Assembly: GCA_947630015.1 (NCBI GenBank)
Contig: CANRFY010000012.1
Span: 1 to 56,394 of the forward strand
Source: an uncultured Clostridia bacterium
GTDB lineage: Bacteria > Bacillota > Clostridia > Oscillospirales > CAG-272
Direction: 5' to 3'
Length of the DNA: 56,394 nucleotides
In this document: one piece after another, positions 16,546 through 26,384 of the stretch
Layout of the letters: each line of letters starts with the position of its first letter
How positions within the stretch are numbered: position 1 is the stretch's first letter
Position numbers and translations under genes: made by a program
Notes under the pieces: model-generated
Told to the model about the DNA's origin: nothing
The model's input: the letters and a program-made list of their open reading frames with translations, nothing else
The model's database searches: none

Positions 16546-19325
16546 TTTTTCGGAATCCGTATGACGAGCATCGTATATCTTCCGAGCGTCATCTCGAATT
16601 CGGGGCTGACCTTTATCGATTCCTCCGTGATCTGAACGGGCTGCGCGTCGGTCGTATTGTCCGCAGTCTCGGACTGGAACGATATCTTCTGCGCCGTTAC
16701 TTCGCCGGAGAATCCCGTCACCGCCGATACGTCGATCTTGAACGGCACCTTATTGCGCGTCACGTTCACGAGCTTGACGATTATATCGTTATCGTCCTCG
16801 CCGACGACGGAGTAGACGCCAAGCACGCTCGGAGCCGTGTAATCCACCATCAGCTCGCCGTCGAGCCAGCACATGATGTGCGATCCCGATACGGAGATCT
16901 TGATCTCGTATTCGTGATTTGCCTCCAGCACACAGTTCTTCGACGTGCCGGGGACCTCGCCGCTCTTAGTGCCGCCGCTGAAATATTCGAGGCACGACTT
17001 CGTGTTGCCCCAGCCGCCTATGTTCCAGTGCCAGTAATTGTCGCTGTCCTCGACCGCGAACGGGATCAGGAAGCCCTCGGCTCCGCCCGTTTTCGTCGCC
17101 TTCAACGTCAGAGTATAATCGCTCATGTCGGATTTTCCCATGAATACGACGTCGCCGTTATCGCGCGCGGGATACCCCGTGTTCATCGAGCGGATGACGC
17201 CGTTTCTGACCGCAAACTGGCCGGACAGCACGTTGAAATCGGAAATATTCGACGACGTGAAATCCTCGGAGTAAAGCACCTCGCCCGTCTTGTTCGACGT
17301 CACGACGACATCGTCAAAGCGCGCCGCCGTCTGCCATGTGCCGACACCGACGCCGCCCTTCAGCGACGGACCCGACGTCCAGCCGTCCGCGCTCTGCTCT
17401 GACGGCAAAATGCGCTTCGACTGATTGTCCATGTATATCTTCTGCACATAATAGTTCGTCGATCCCCATACGTGCGTGTTGTCGTACCAGATGAGGTTCG
17501 GCGCCCACTGCGTATGATTGAGATATGCGAGCAGCGGCGCGTATGCCGCAAGCTCCACGACGTCGCCGTTGCGCTCTATCGACGTCATGTACGCCGCCTC
17601 CGCCATGGCGGAACGCGCGATATTGCTCCTTGACGCGTATTCGCCGATGAAGACGGTCGGTCTGCCTTCCTCGCGCGGATATTCGTCATAGCGGTTCGTG
17701 CTTGAAAGGAACCACGCCGGATCGTTGTAGTAATGCTCGTCGAGCGCATCCGCGAGATCGTTGCCGTATTTTTCGACTGCGTTCCAGCCGTCGCGGGAGC
17801 CGGACGTCAGTCCGTTCGCCATTATGAGCTTGATCCCGCCGTACATATCGGGATTATTCGCTTTCGCCTCGTTGAACGCCTCGCGGAATTTCGCGTAGCG
17901 CGCGTTGTATTCGTCGCCGTACTGCTCGTTTCCGATGCCGATATACGTCAGATGGAACGGTTCCGGATGTCCCATCGCGGCGCGGATGCCGCCCCATTTC
18001 GTATCGACTCCGCCCATGCAGAATTCGACAAGGTCGAGCGCGTCCTGTATGTAGCTCTTGAATTCGTCGCTGTCGAGCGGCGGCGCGTCGGGGCCGCCCG
18101 CGGGAGCCTGACCCTGGCACGAATAGCCGCAGTTCAAAATCGGGATCGGCTCGCATCCGAGGTCCTCGCAGAACAGGAAATACTCGTAAAAGCCGATGCC
18201 GTAAGTCATGTAGTAGGCGTCAGCCTGCTTGTTGACCTCGTCGGCCCATATATTCGCCTCGAGCGGACGAGTCGCGACGTCGCCCACCGTCATCTCGCCG
18301 TTTATCTCGAATTCGAGACCTCTGCCGATCGAATCCTTCCAGTCATACGCGCTGTCCAGATCGACGCCCTCTATGATGCAGCCGCCCGGGAAGCGCAAAA
18401 ATCTCGGATGCAGATCCTCTATCATCTCGGCGATATCGCGGCGGAAGCCGTTTTCGCGTCCCTTATACGTATCCGTCGGGAACAGCGACACCATGTCGAC
18501 GTCGACGGTCCCGCGTCCGATGCGGACGTAGAGGCGCAGATTGCTGCTCGCCGTACCCGTCGCCTTTACGACGGCTTCGTATTTGTGCCATTCGCCTGTG
18601 AGCGACTCCGCCAGCTCTGCCGACGCGTACTCTTTTCCGCTTCCGTCGGCGACGACGGCGTAAAGCGCGCCGCTGTAACCGTCACAGCCGCGGGCGTATA
18701 CGGAAATTCTGTATTCGCCGCCCTCGGTCACGTAGATGTCGTTGTAATAGCCCGTATTCGCGATGCCGCGTATCTCGTCGGAATCGTTCGTCACGCGCGC
18801 GTAGTGCGGGTTCTGCTCGTTCAGATACGAGCCGTCCGACGTCCCGTCGATTATATCGAACGTGACGAGCGTCTGTCCCGACCAGCCCTGCTTCCCGCCG
18901 AGCGTAGCAAGATCGCCGTACTCAAACGAGCGGTTGAACACCATCTCGGCGTAAAGTCCGCCGTCGACGGCGTGGTTGATATCCTCGAGGAATATGCCGA
19001 ACAAATTGTCGGAGATGTCGTAGCTGCCGTCGCCCGAGACGGTGAGCGTCATCCCGTCAAATTCGCCCGCCGTCGGCGGATTTTCCCCGCCCGTCACAGG
19101 CGCGCCGGCCGTATCCTGCCCGCCGTCCGTGCCGACGGGCGCGCCCGCCGTGTCGGCGCCCGCGGTATTTGCGCCGCCCGTATCGTCCGCGCCGCCCTTC
19201 GGGCCGCACGACGATAGTAACAGCGGCGCCGCCATCAGCGCCGCAATTAGCAGCGCCGTCAGCCGCACGCCCGCGCGCGGCTTCCAAGTTACGTCTTTTC
19301 CGTTCTTTCTCAAATCGGTCACCAT
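16542..19325 (-). CDS. GH51 alpha-L-arabinofuranosidase, lipoprotein with inserted LamG-like domain
   Basis: About 927 residues. From ATG 19325 the N-terminus is basic, then hydrophobic, with lipobox LLSSC (Cys about 40) and a Gly/Ala/Thr-rich linker: a surface lipoprotein. The catalytic barrel carries GGLYAEMVFNRSFEYG, RFLRFPGGCI, the acid/base GIGNEQYG and the nucleophile VFIGEYAS, standard for GH51 arabinofuranosidases acting on arabinan or arabinoxylan. An extra beta-sandwich of about 190 residues (TGEVLYSEDF to LDGELMVDY) sits between the barrel and the C-terminal domain (KVPFKIDVSA to LVIRIPKK). The start is uncertain: ATG 19361 (MADKNK) is also open; I prefer 19325 for its purine-rich AAGAAAGG leader. 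Downstream of ruvB by 58 bases, so perhaps partly co-transcribed. Confidence 0.9.
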   Translation of the reverse strand: MVTDLRKNGKDVTWKPRAGVRLTALLIAALMAAPLLLSSCGPKGGADDTGGANTAGADTAGAPVGTDGGQDTAGAPVTGGENPPTAGEFDGMTLTVSGDGSYDISDNLFGIFLEDINHAVDGGLYAEMVFNRSFEYGDLATLGGKQGWSGQTLVTFDIIDGTSDGSYLNEQNPHYARVTNDSDEIRGIANTGYYNDIYVTEGGEYRISVYARGCDGYSGALYAVVADGSGKEYASAELAESLTGEWHKYEAVVKATGTASSNLRLYVRIGRGTVDVDMVSLFPTDTYKGRENGFRRDIAEMIEDLHPRFLRFPGGCIIEGVDLDSAYDWKDSIGRGLEFEINGEMTVGDVATRPLEANIWADEVNKQADAYYMTYGIGFYEYFLFCEDLGCEPIPILNCGYSCQGQAPAGGPDAPPLDSDEFKSYIQDALDLVEFCMGGVDTKWGGIRAAMGHPEPFHLTYIGIGNEQYGDEYNARYAKFREAFNEAKANNPDMYGGIKLIMANGLTSGSRDGWNAVEKYGNDLADALDEHYYNDPAWFLSSTNRYDEYPREEGRPTVFIGEYASRSNIARSAMAEAAYMTSIERNGDVVELAAYAPLLAYLNHTQWAPNLIWYDNTHVWGSTNYYVQKIYMDNQSKRILPSEQSADGWTSGPSLKGGVGVGTWQTAARFDDVVVTSNKTGEVLYSEDFTSSNISDFNVLSGQFAVRNGVIRSMNTGYPARDNGDVVFMGKSDMSDYTLTLKATKTGGAEGFLIPFAVEDSDNYWHWNIGGWGNTKSCLEYFSGGTKSGEVPGTSKNCVLEANHEYEIKISVSGSHIMCWLDGELMVDYTAPSVLGVYSVVGEDDNDIIVKLVNVTRNKVPFKIDVSAVTGFSGEVTAQKISFQSETADNTTDAQPVQITEESIKVSPEFEMTLGRYTMLVIRIPKK

Positions 19326-19383
19326 GCCTTTCTTATTTTGGATTTTATTTTTATCCGCCATAAGCGGAGAATGCACAAATGCG

Positions 19384-20463
19384 TTATCCGATCGTAAGCT
19401 GACCGTCGCCGCTCTCGTCGCCGCGCTGCGGCGTATCCGTATACGGAATGCCGAGATGCTCATACGCCATTCGCGTCACGACGCGTCCGCGCGGCGTGCG
19501 CGACAGATATCCAATCTGCAACAGGTACGGCTCGTATACGTCCTCGATTGTGACGGCCTCCTCGCCGATCGTAGCCGCGAGCGTTTCAAGTCCGACAGGA
19601 CCGCCGCCGTAATACCGTATCATCGCCGACAGCATACGCCTGTCGGTGTTGTCGAGGCCGAGTTCATCGATCTCGAGCATCGACAGCGCTCCGCGCGCCG
19701 TATCCTCCTTGATCGCGCCGTCGCCCCTCACCTGCGCGAAATCGCGCACGCGTTTGAGCAGTCTGTTCGCTATTCTCGGCGTGCCTCGCGACCGCGACGC
19801 TATCTCATACGCGCTGTCGTCGTCCACGTCGATGCCGAGGATGCCCGCGCTGCGCTTTATGATTGCCGACAACTCGTCGGGAGTATACAGCTCGAGCCGC
19901 AGAACGACGCCGAATCTGTCGCGCAGAGGCGTCGTGATCTGTCCCGCCCTCGTCGTCGCGCCGATCAGCGTGAAATGCGGGAGCGAAAAATGTATGCTCC
20001 TCGCCGCCGGTCCCTTGCCGATTATGAAGTCGACCGCGTAATCCTCCATCGCGGGATACAGCATCTCCTCGACCTCGTGCGAGAGACGGTGTATCTCGTC
20101 TATGAACAGCACGTCGCCCTCCGACAGATTCGTCAAAAGCGCGAGCAGATCGCCCTTTTTCTCGATCGCGGGGCCGCTCGTGACGCGGAAGCTGACGCCC
20201 ATTTCGGCGGCGATGATGGCCGCGAGCGTCGTTTTGCCGAGTCCGGGCGGGCCGTAGAGCAGCACATGATCGAGCGGCTCGCCGCGCAGCTTCGCCGCGT
20301 TTATGTATATCGACAGCTCTTCCTTCGCCTTTTTCTGCCCCGTATAATCGTCGAGCGTTCTCGGGCGGAGCGAATTTTCGCTGTCGCCGCCGTCGCCGAG
20401 ATCGTTATATTGCAGCGAGGAATCCACTATCCTGTTCTCAAAATCAAATTCGGAAAAATCCAT
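19384..20463 (-). CDS. ruvB: Holliday junction branch-migration ATPase RuvB
   Basis: AAA+ motor that, with RuvA, moves Holliday junctions in recombinational repair. 359 residues. The N-terminus has the typical [12 protein letters not shown]; Walker A is [12 protein letters not shown], Walker B is [10 protein letters not shown], sensor 1 lies in [12 protein letters not shown], and the C-terminal winged-helix part contains [16 protein letters not shown] and the YLSRTPRGR segment. ATG 20463, 17 bases after the ruvA stop. Cytoplasmic. No ruvC is seen in the window. Confidence 0.97.
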   Translation of the reverse strand: MDFSEFDFENRIVDSSLQYNDLGDGGDSENSLRPRTLDDYTGQKKAKEELSIYINAAKLRGEPLDHVLLYGPPGLGKTTLAAIIAAEMGVSFRVTSGPAIEKKGDLLALLTNLSEGDVLFIDEIHRLSHEVEEMLYPAMEDYAVDFIIGKGPAARSIHFSLPHFTLIGATTRAGQITTPLRDRFGVVLRLELYTPDELSAIIKRSAGILGIDVDDDSAYEIASRSRGTPRIANRLLKRVRDFAQVRGDGAIKEDTARGALSMLEIDELGLDNTDRRMLSAMIRYYGGGPVGLETLAATIGEEAVTIEDVYEPYLLQIGYLSRTPRGRVVTRMAYEHLGIPYTDTPQRGDESGDGQLTIG

Positions 20464-20480
20464 CTGTCACCTGCCGTCAC

Positions 20481-21089
20481 TTATATGTGCGCGAGCTTGC
20501 CGAGCGCCTGTCTTATAAGCTCCTCCGTCGTCTTGGATTCCGCGCCCTCGATCGACGACAGCGCCGCCTGCGCCTCCGCGCGCGTATATCCGAGTACCAA
20601 AAGCGCGTCCTGCGCGTCGGCAACGGCCGCCGGCAGCGCCGGCGCCTGATTCTTCGACGATACGGCAGCGCCGCTCTCCGTCACGACGAGCTTTCCCGAC
20701 AGCTCCAGCACAATTCTCTGCGCCGTCTTCGTCCCGATCCCGGGCGCGCGCGATATGAGCTTCACATTCTGCGACGCGATCGCGTCGGCGAGCGCCGACG
20801 GCGAATACAGCGACAGCACCGACATCGCCGCCTTCGGTCCGACGCCGGAAATGGACGTCAAAAGCTTGAACGTGTCAAGCTCTCCCGTCGTGTAGAAGCC
20901 GAACAGCTCGACCGCGTCCTCGCGCACTGACATATGCGTGAACAGCTTCACCGTCGCCGCCGCCGAAACGGGCGGCAGCATCCCCATCGTCGTCGAGCTG
21001 ACAGTCAGCTTATATGCGGCTCCGCCGACGTCGAGTACCGCGATCCCGTCGCCCGTATGGACGAGCGTTCCTTTAAGATAGTAAAACAT
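20481..21089 (-). CDS. ruvA: Holliday junction DNA helicase subunit RuvA
   Basis: Tetrameric protein that binds Holliday junctions and recruits RuvB. 202 residues, typical. The N-terminal OB-fold starts MFYYLKGTLVHTGDGIAVL; the helix-hairpin-helix repeats are seen in LLTSISGVGPKAAMSVLS and SRAPGIGTKTAQRIVLEL; the C-terminal RuvB-binding domain reads DALLVLGYTRAEAQAAL. The ATG at 21089 directly abuts the stop of the YfhO-like gene, with GGAG just upstream, so the two genes are coupled. This places a housekeeping repair pair behind a membrane-protein gene. Confidence 0.97.
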   Translation of the reverse strand: MFYYLKGTLVHTGDGIAVLDVGGAAYKLTVSSTTMGMLPPVSAAATVKLFTHMSVREDAVELFGFYTTGELDTFKLLTSISGVGPKAAMSVLSLYSPSALADAIASQNVKLISRAPGIGTKTAQRIVLELSGKLVVTESGAAVSSKNQAPALPAAVADAQDALLVLGYTRAEAQAALSSIEGAESKTTEELIRQALGKLAHI

Positions 21090-24068
21090 TCAGCTCCGCA
21101 CCCTTCTCTTTTTTCCGTGTCTCAATGCGAAATCGACGGCGCAGACGGCCGCGAACGCGCAGAATCCGCACAGCGATATGATCCCGCCGACGACCACGCA
21201 TCTCGGCCTGTATTCGAGCGTCAGCTCGTGGCTGCCCGGGTCGGCGTGGAATCCGATCAGCGCGTATGATTTGTCCGTTTTGCCCGAGTCGGGATCGAAT
21301 TCCGCCGACACCTCGATCGTCTTTTCAAGCTCGACGCGTTCCCCGTCGAGCTTCACGACCCATCCCTCGTCATACGGGATCGTGGTGAATACGAATTCGT
21401 CGCCCTCGGCGATATTTATCGTGCCGCGGAAGCTGTCCTCCGTATACGATTCGATGTTGAATCCGCTCGTCGAAAGCTCCGTCATCGTGCGGACGAACTC
21501 GTCCTCGTCGATCGTGTAGAAGTACGTATCCTCCGACTTGATGTAGAGCTTGTCATATTCCTTCATGCGCAGTTCGACCTTGACGGTCTCGCCCGCGATG
21601 AAATATCCGAGATCGAACACGCGGTTCGTCTCGTTGCCGTAATATGTCGAAACGGAGACGTTATTGACGAACATATCAGATTCGCGCGGATAATCGCTCG
21701 GGAAGTAGCAGTATATGTTGCCGCTCTGCGGCGCCGTGATCGTATAGATCACGCGTCCCTTAGGCTCGCTCGAATCGTTCGTGTACGAATGGTGTCCCGA
21801 TATATACGAGCTTGAGCAGTATCTGCACTCCGTGTCCTCTATGCGGATCGGGACGAACACGTCCGCCCTCGTCTCCCCGAGCATCCTGCCGACGATAGCG
21901 TTCATGCGGTCGAACGGCGAGCTGTCGTCCTCGGTGCTGTAATCGCGCACGGACGGATCGACGCCGTATGCGAGCGGCAGCGCATACGGATTTTTGTACG
22001 CCAGAAGCGGCTTTCTGCCCTCCATGCCGTCGTCATACGAATACGCCTGCTCGTAAAGGGTCGATATGCTTGAACCCTCCTCGATCATTATGTATTTCAA
22101 GCCTAAAAGCGAATCCAGAACCGGCGTGCCGCCGAGATACTTCGACCAATGCGACTTCGACGACAGTCCGAGATCGTGCAAAAACGCGATCGTGTCCTTA
22201 TTCAGCGTCGAAGTCGAGTTCGACAGCCCGTAAAATCCGAGCGCGAGCGAATCGTTCGTCTTTCTGTGGAACGTCTTCTCCATGCGGTAGAACGAATCGT
22301 CGCCGTCCTCGATCATATCCACGAGCGGCTGCGCGTGATCGACGAACGTCCTGTACGACGGACGCGACGAATATACGACGTCCATGTCGAGCGATATCAA
22401 GTCGAGCAGTCCCGAAACAAAGCATTCAAGCACCACTATCGACGCGATCGCGAGCGACAGTCCGCCGCGCAGCTTCGAGGTGACATGGAACCGCATCAGT
22501 ATGACGAACGCCGCGATGAACACGAACGACAGCCATACTGTCTCGTAATTTCCTACCCATTCGTAGCCGCCCGCCTTTTGGATTATTATGAGCAGAAGCA
22601 CGAAGAACGCGCCGTCGCACGCGAGCGTCTTTGTCTCCACCTCCGACAGACGTTCAAACGCGCGATACGCGGCGAATATCATAAAGAAGCAGAGCATGAA
22701 GCTGTATCTGTAATTGAGCCAGTTCGGGCGCTGGAACCCGTGCCATACAAGATCGACGAACGCGTTCTGGAACGACAGCACGAATATCGCCGACATTATC
22801 GTCACGCGCGCTTTCTCGCGGAAGCGCACGCTTTTTATGATGAAGAACAGCGGCAGAAGCAGAAGCACGAGCGTGCCGCAGTAAACGAACGGCAGCCCCT
22901 CGGGACGCACCGTGTCGTATGAGCCGATGAAGAGCTTCGAGATCAGATCGAGCAGATCGAATTTAGCGGAAAAATCCGTATAGTCGGGATTTGAGAACGT
23001 CGTTTTGCCGAACGTGAGCGAATAATACGCGCTCCACAGTATGACGCACGACATCGAAAGCACGAGCGCCGCGCATCCCCCGATGCGCAAAAGCGACTTG
23101 CCGAAGTGGCGCGTCTCGCCCGTCATATTGCGCTCCTCCGGCTCGATCGTTCCATACGCGACGAAGAAATAGAAGAACACGTATATGCACATCATATAGC
23201 CGATGTAGAAGTTCGACATGACCGCGATCGTCAGCGAGATTACGAGCAGACGGAAGCGGCGGTATCTGATCAGGCGCTCGATGCCGAGCGTGATCAGCGG
23301 CAGCATGATGAGATTGTCGATCCACATCGTGTTGTGCTGCTGCACGATCGCATACGCCGTCAGCGCGTATATGGTCGAAAACATCACGATCGCGGTTTTA
23401 TTCAGTCTGCGCTTTTCGGTGTGATTGTGCAGATATATGCCGAACGTCAGCCCGCACAGCCCCGTTTTGAGCAGGAACATACAGAGAAGCGCTTCCGTTA
23501 TCATCGATTTCGGGAACAAGCACACCAAGAACGAGAACGGCGAGGCGAGATAATACGCGTATATACCCATGAATTCGCCGCCGAGCGCCCGTCCGAACGA
23601 ATAAAGGAAGCTGCCGTCGCCCATCACTATGTTGCGGAGCTGCTCGAAATAGTACACGTACTGGCCGTTCAGATCGAGTACAAGCACCGATCCCGTGCCG
23701 AACGGGTACGTCCCGAGCGCGATATAGATGAGCCACATCGTAAACGCGGGCAGAAGGAAGCAAAGCCCGAGATAGCGGTACTTGAGGACCCGCGGGTCCT
23801 GCGTCAGCGGCGCAAGCGCCGCGGCGATGCGCCCGCGCTTTTTTGTGTTTTTCGGCGCGTCCGCCTCAGCGCCGTCGGCGGTATCCGCGCCGTCAAATGA
23901 ATCCGCGTCCGCGTCGTCCGCGTCGTCCGCGTCCGTGTCGTCGATGAAATCGAATTCGTCGGCAGCACCGCCAATGGCGGTGTCCGCGTCAAGGGCGGTG
24001 TCCGCGTCTATATTTTTATCGTCAATATCGTTTGTCAGTTCTGGTTTTTCCAGATTTTCATCTTCCAT
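21090..24068 (-). CDS. YfhO-family polytopic membrane protein
   Basis: 992 residues. The first ~85 are highly acidic and repetitive (Asp/Ala-rich), likely disordered and cytosolic. About a dozen hydrophobic segments follow, from LGLCFLLPAFTMWLIYIALG, with the loop GTGSVLVLDLNGQYVYYFEQ and SFGRALGGEFMGIYAYYLASP, which are marks of the YfhO family (GT-C-type glycosyltransferase fold). A large beta-rich extracellular region follows and the last helix is near the C-terminus (GGIISLCGFCAFAAVCAVDF) with a basic tail. Bacillus YfhO is linked to glycosylation of lipoteichoic acid, so a polyprenyl-sugar-dependent transferase role is plausible but inferred. First gene of the yfhO-ruvA-ruvB unit, with its own promoter at 24121-24149. 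Confidence 0.88.
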   Translation of the reverse strand: MEDENLEKPELTNDIDDKNIDADTALDADTAIGGAADEFDFIDDTDADDADDADADSFDGADTADGAEADAPKNTKKRGRIAAALAPLTQDPRVLKYRYLGLCFLLPAFTMWLIYIALGTYPFGTGSVLVLDLNGQYVYYFEQLRNIVMGDGSFLYSFGRALGGEFMGIYAYYLASPFSFLVCLFPKSMITEALLCMFLLKTGLCGLTFGIYLHNHTEKRRLNKTAIVMFSTIYALTAYAIVQQHNTMWIDNLIMLPLITLGIERLIRYRRFRLLVISLTIAVMSNFYIGYMMCIYVFFYFFVAYGTIEPEERNMTGETRHFGKSLLRIGGCAALVLSMSCVILWSAYYSLTFGKTTFSNPDYTDFSAKFDLLDLISKLFIGSYDTVRPEGLPFVYCGTLVLLLLPLFFIIKSVRFREKARVTIMSAIFVLSFQNAFVDLVWHGFQRPNWLNYRYSFMLCFFMIFAAYRAFERLSEVETKTLACDGAFFVLLLIIIQKAGGYEWVGNYETVWLSFVFIAAFVILMRFHVTSKLRGGLSLAIASIVVLECFVSGLLDLISLDMDVVYSSRPSYRTFVDHAQPLVDMIEDGDDSFYRMEKTFHRKTNDSLALGFYGLSNSTSTLNKDTIAFLHDLGLSSKSHWSKYLGGTPVLDSLLGLKYIMIEEGSSISTLYEQAYSYDDGMEGRKPLLAYKNPYALPLAYGVDPSVRDYSTEDDSSPFDRMNAIVGRMLGETRADVFVPIRIEDTECRYCSSSYISGHHSYTNDSSEPKGRVIYTITAPQSGNIYCYFPSDYPRESDMFVNNVSVSTYYGNETNRVFDLGYFIAGETVKVELRMKEYDKLYIKSEDTYFYTIDEDEFVRTMTELSTSGFNIESYTEDSFRGTINIAEGDEFVFTTIPYDEGWVVKLDGERVELEKTIEVSAEFDPDSGKTDKSYALIGFHADPGSHELTLEYRPRCVVVGGIISLCGFCAFAAVCAVDFALRHGKKRRVRS

Positions 24069-24120
24069 TTAACCGTGACCTCATTCGCATTCGATCGCAA
24101 TACATAAAAATTCAACATAT

Positions 24121-24149
24121 ATTGTACCACAAAGCCGTCCGATTGTAAA
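24121..24149 (-). promoter_or_regulatory. Promoter of the yfhO-ruvAB unit
   Basis: TTTACA (24144-24149), 17-base spacer, TACAAT (24121-24126) on the minus strand, about 50 bases before the start codon at 24068. Confidence 0.75.
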
Positions 24150-24189
24150 GTCAATATTGCAAATCAAGGGCAAAGGTCGTTTTGAGCGG

Positions 24190-24218
24190 TTGATTTTTTG
24201 CGTCGATTATGTTATTAT
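24190..24218 (+). promoter_or_regulatory. Promoter of malQ
   Basis: TTGATT (24190-24195), 17-base spacer, TATTAT (24213-24218) on the plus strand, about 40 bases before the malQ ATG. Divergent to the yfhO promoter with no overlap. Confidence 0.7.
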
Positions 24219-24260
24219 TTTACGTGGCCGCGCGCCAAATCAAACAAAAGGAACCCATTT

Positions 24261-25709
24261 ATGAAACGAAAAAGCGGAGTTCTGCTCCATATCTCATCTC
24301 TCCCCGGGAATTACGGCTGCGGCAGCTTCGGCGCCGAGGCCAAGCATTTCATCGACGTCATAGCCGCCTCCGGCTTCTCGTACTGGCAGGTGCTGCCGTT
24401 CTGCATCCCCGACAGCTTCGCCTCGCCGTACAGCTCCGTCTCGACATTCTCCGGCAATCCGAATTTTATCGATCTCGACATTTTGTTCTCGAACGGCCTC
24501 GTCACGCGCGCCGAGCTTGAATCGGCCCGCGCCGTATCACCGTATTCATGCGACTTCGGCGAGCTGCACAAAACTCATATGCCGATATTGATGCGCGCCG
24601 CGGAGCGCGCCGCCGCCGATAAAACGATCGCCGCAAAAACGGACGAATTCATGGCGTCGCATCCGAAAATAGCCGATCTGTGCCGGTTTCTTGCGATAAA
24701 ATCAGCAAACGGCGGCAAAAGCTGGCTCGAATGGACGACAGACGCCTGCCCCGATAAGCTTTTGTCGGCGTGGCGGTTCATCGAATACGAATTCTTCCGT
24801 CAGTGGGAGGCCGTCCTGCGCTACGCGCACGAGCGCGGCATTTACGTGATCGGCGACATCCCGTTCTACGTCTCCCTCGACAGCAGCGACGTTTACTTTG
24901 ATAAAAAAGAGTTCCAGCTCGACGAGGACGGCAGACCGGCATGGGTGGCCGGCGTCCCGCCGGATTATTTCTCCGCCGACGGCCAGCTCTGGGATAATCC
25001 CCTCTACGACTGGGACGCGATGGAGAAGGATGATTTCTCGTTCTGGCGCGAGCGCATCGGATTTATGCTCGAATTGTTCGACGGCGTCCGCATCGACCAT
25101 TTCCGCGCGATCGAATCATATTACCGCATCAAGGCCGGCTCCGAAAACGCGCGCGGCGGCGAATGGCGGCGCGGCCCGGGCAAGCCGTTCGTCGATATGA
25201 TCAACGATACGGCCGGCGGCAAGCTCGTGATCGCCGAGGATCTCGGCGATATCACCGACGATGTGCGCAGTCTTTTGGAATACAGCGGATTCCCGGGAAT
25301 GAAGGTCTTGCAGTTCGGATTCCTCGGCTGCGGCGATTCGAGCCACAGACCTCATCACTACATAAACAACTGCGTCGCTTATACGGGTACCCATGACAAC
25401 AACACGCTTCTCGGCGCGATCTGGGAAATGCCGCCTCACGTCCGCGACGAGCTGTTTGAATACTGCGGCTGCCCGTCGGATTGGAACGCGGCGCGCGAAC
25501 GTGTCGTGAAAACGGTGCTTGCCTCGTCTGCGGGACTCGCCGTTATCCCGATGCAGGATATCCTCGGCTACGGCGCGGATACGCGGATGAATACGCCGGG
25601 CGTCGCGTCCGGAAACTGGAAATTCCGCGTCACGCGCGATCAGCTCGACGGCATCGATAAAAACAAATACCGCCGCATGAACGAGCTTTACGCCCGCTAT
25701 CGCGGCTGA
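24261..25709 (+). CDS. malQ: 4-alpha-glucanotransferase (amylomaltase, GH77)
   Basis: Transfers alpha-1,4-glucan segments, releasing glucose; used in glycogen or maltodextrin metabolism. About 482 residues from ATG 24261 (AAAGGAA upstream); the frame extends 63 bases further up but without a binding site. Family motifs: RKSGVLLHISSLPGNYGCGS, SYWQVLPF, SPYSSVSTFSGNPNFIDLD, the nucleophile region GVRIDHFRAIESYY, the acid/base VIAEDLGDI, and CVAYTGTHDNNTLLGA. Cytoplasmic, single-gene unit with its own promoter and a strong terminator directly downstream. The length is typical of bacterial GH77. Confidence 0.96.
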   Translation: MKRKSGVLLHISSLPGNYGCGSFGAEAKHFIDVIAASGFSYWQVLPFCIPDSFASPYSSVSTFSGNPNFIDLDILFSNGLVTRAELESARAVSPYSCDFGELHKTHMPILMRAAERAAADKTIAAKTDEFMASHPKIADLCRFLAIKSANGGKSWLEWTTDACPDKLLSAWRFIEYEFFRQWEAVLRYAHERGIYVIGDIPFYVSLDSSDVYFDKKEFQLDEDGRPAWVAGVPPDYFSADGQLWDNPLYDWDAMEKDDFSFWRERIGFMLELFDGVRIDHFRAIESYYRIKAGSENARGGEWRRGPGKPFVDMINDTAGGKLVIAEDLGDITDDVRSLLEYSGFPGMKVLQFGFLGCGDSSHRPHHYINNCVAYTGTHDNNTLLGAIWEMPPHVRDELFEYCGCPSDWNAARERVVKTVLASSAGLAVIPMQDILGYGADTRMNTPGVASGNWKFRVTRDQLDGIDKNKYRRMNELYARYRG

Positions 25710-25716
25710 TGAAACT

Positions 25717-25757
25717 CCCCCCAAAAAAGCACGGCTGTGCCGTGCTTTTTTGGGGGG
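25717..25757. terminator. Bidirectional terminator after malQ
   Basis: A perfect 19-bp palindrome: CCCCCC, AAAAAA, GCACGGC, loop TGT, then the complement. U-tract in both directions. It lies eight bases after the malQ stop. Confidence 0.92.
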
Positions 25758-26384
25758 AAGTTCTTGAAAAGAGGGGGATATCCCGCCGCTGCCGCGTCGA
25801 GCTATTACACTTTCCGCAAAGCGGAAAGTGTGGGGTGTGGGGGGAAGAACCTTTTTGTCGAGGAGAGTTTTTTTGGGGGGAGAAAACTTTTCGTCGAGGA
25901 GAGTTTTTTGGGGGAACCTTTTTCGTTGAAGAGAGTTTTTTTGGGGGAAAACTTTTCGTCGGAAAGTGTTTTTTTGGGGGAGAAACTTTTTGTTTCGGAG
26001 AAACTTTTTTCAGTTAGGAGAAGCTTTTATCAATTGATGAAAGATTTTTGGGGGAAAACTTTTCGTCGAGGAGAGATTTTTGGGGGGAAACCTTTTTTTG
26101 TTTAGGGAGAACCTTTTTGTAGAAAGGTGGGAGATTTGTCGCTTACGCGCCAAACTCCTACACTTTTCGCTACGCGGAAAGTGTGACAGCTCCGAGCAAA
26201 GCGAGGAGATGTTCCCCTCACAAAAGCGGACCAAATAGTGTTTATCTTAAGTCCGCCCTGAAGACGGTTAATTATATTCGCTTGGGAAAAAACAAAAACC
26301 TGTAATAAAAGTTCTTGAAAAGAGGGGGGTCAGGGGGGAGGAAAACTTCTTTCAAGAAGTTTTCCTCCCCCCCTAAAAATTAAA
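25758..26384. repeat. Convergent-junction repeat E: G/T-rich degenerate tandem array with hairpins
   Basis: 627 bases between the malQ and aspS 3' ends. About ten degenerate units (25850-26120), each CTTTTCGTCGAGGAGAG-like followed by a T-run and a G-run, are spaced 31-36 bases apart, with three short units of 18-21. Flanking hairpins are ACACTTTCCGC / GCGGAAAGTGT (25807-25831), a near copy at about 26160-26183, and an 18-bp stem GGGGGGAGGAAAACTTCT / complement (26333-26372) next to aspS. Two overlapping plus-strand frames run through the array, but they lack a ribosome binding site and only translate the repeat, so I do not call a gene. Confidence 0.8.

Noticed and set aside
25709..26105. 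Two overlapping plus-strand frames with repeated FVEES-type peptides
   Set aside because: They simply translate the G/T-rich tandem array, follow a strong terminator, and have no ribosome binding site.
25842..26120. Possible CRISPR array
   Set aside because: Unit spacing is irregular, there are no unique spacers between identical repeats, and no cas genes are in the window. The 336/339-bp array at 52.1-54.5 kb is coding.
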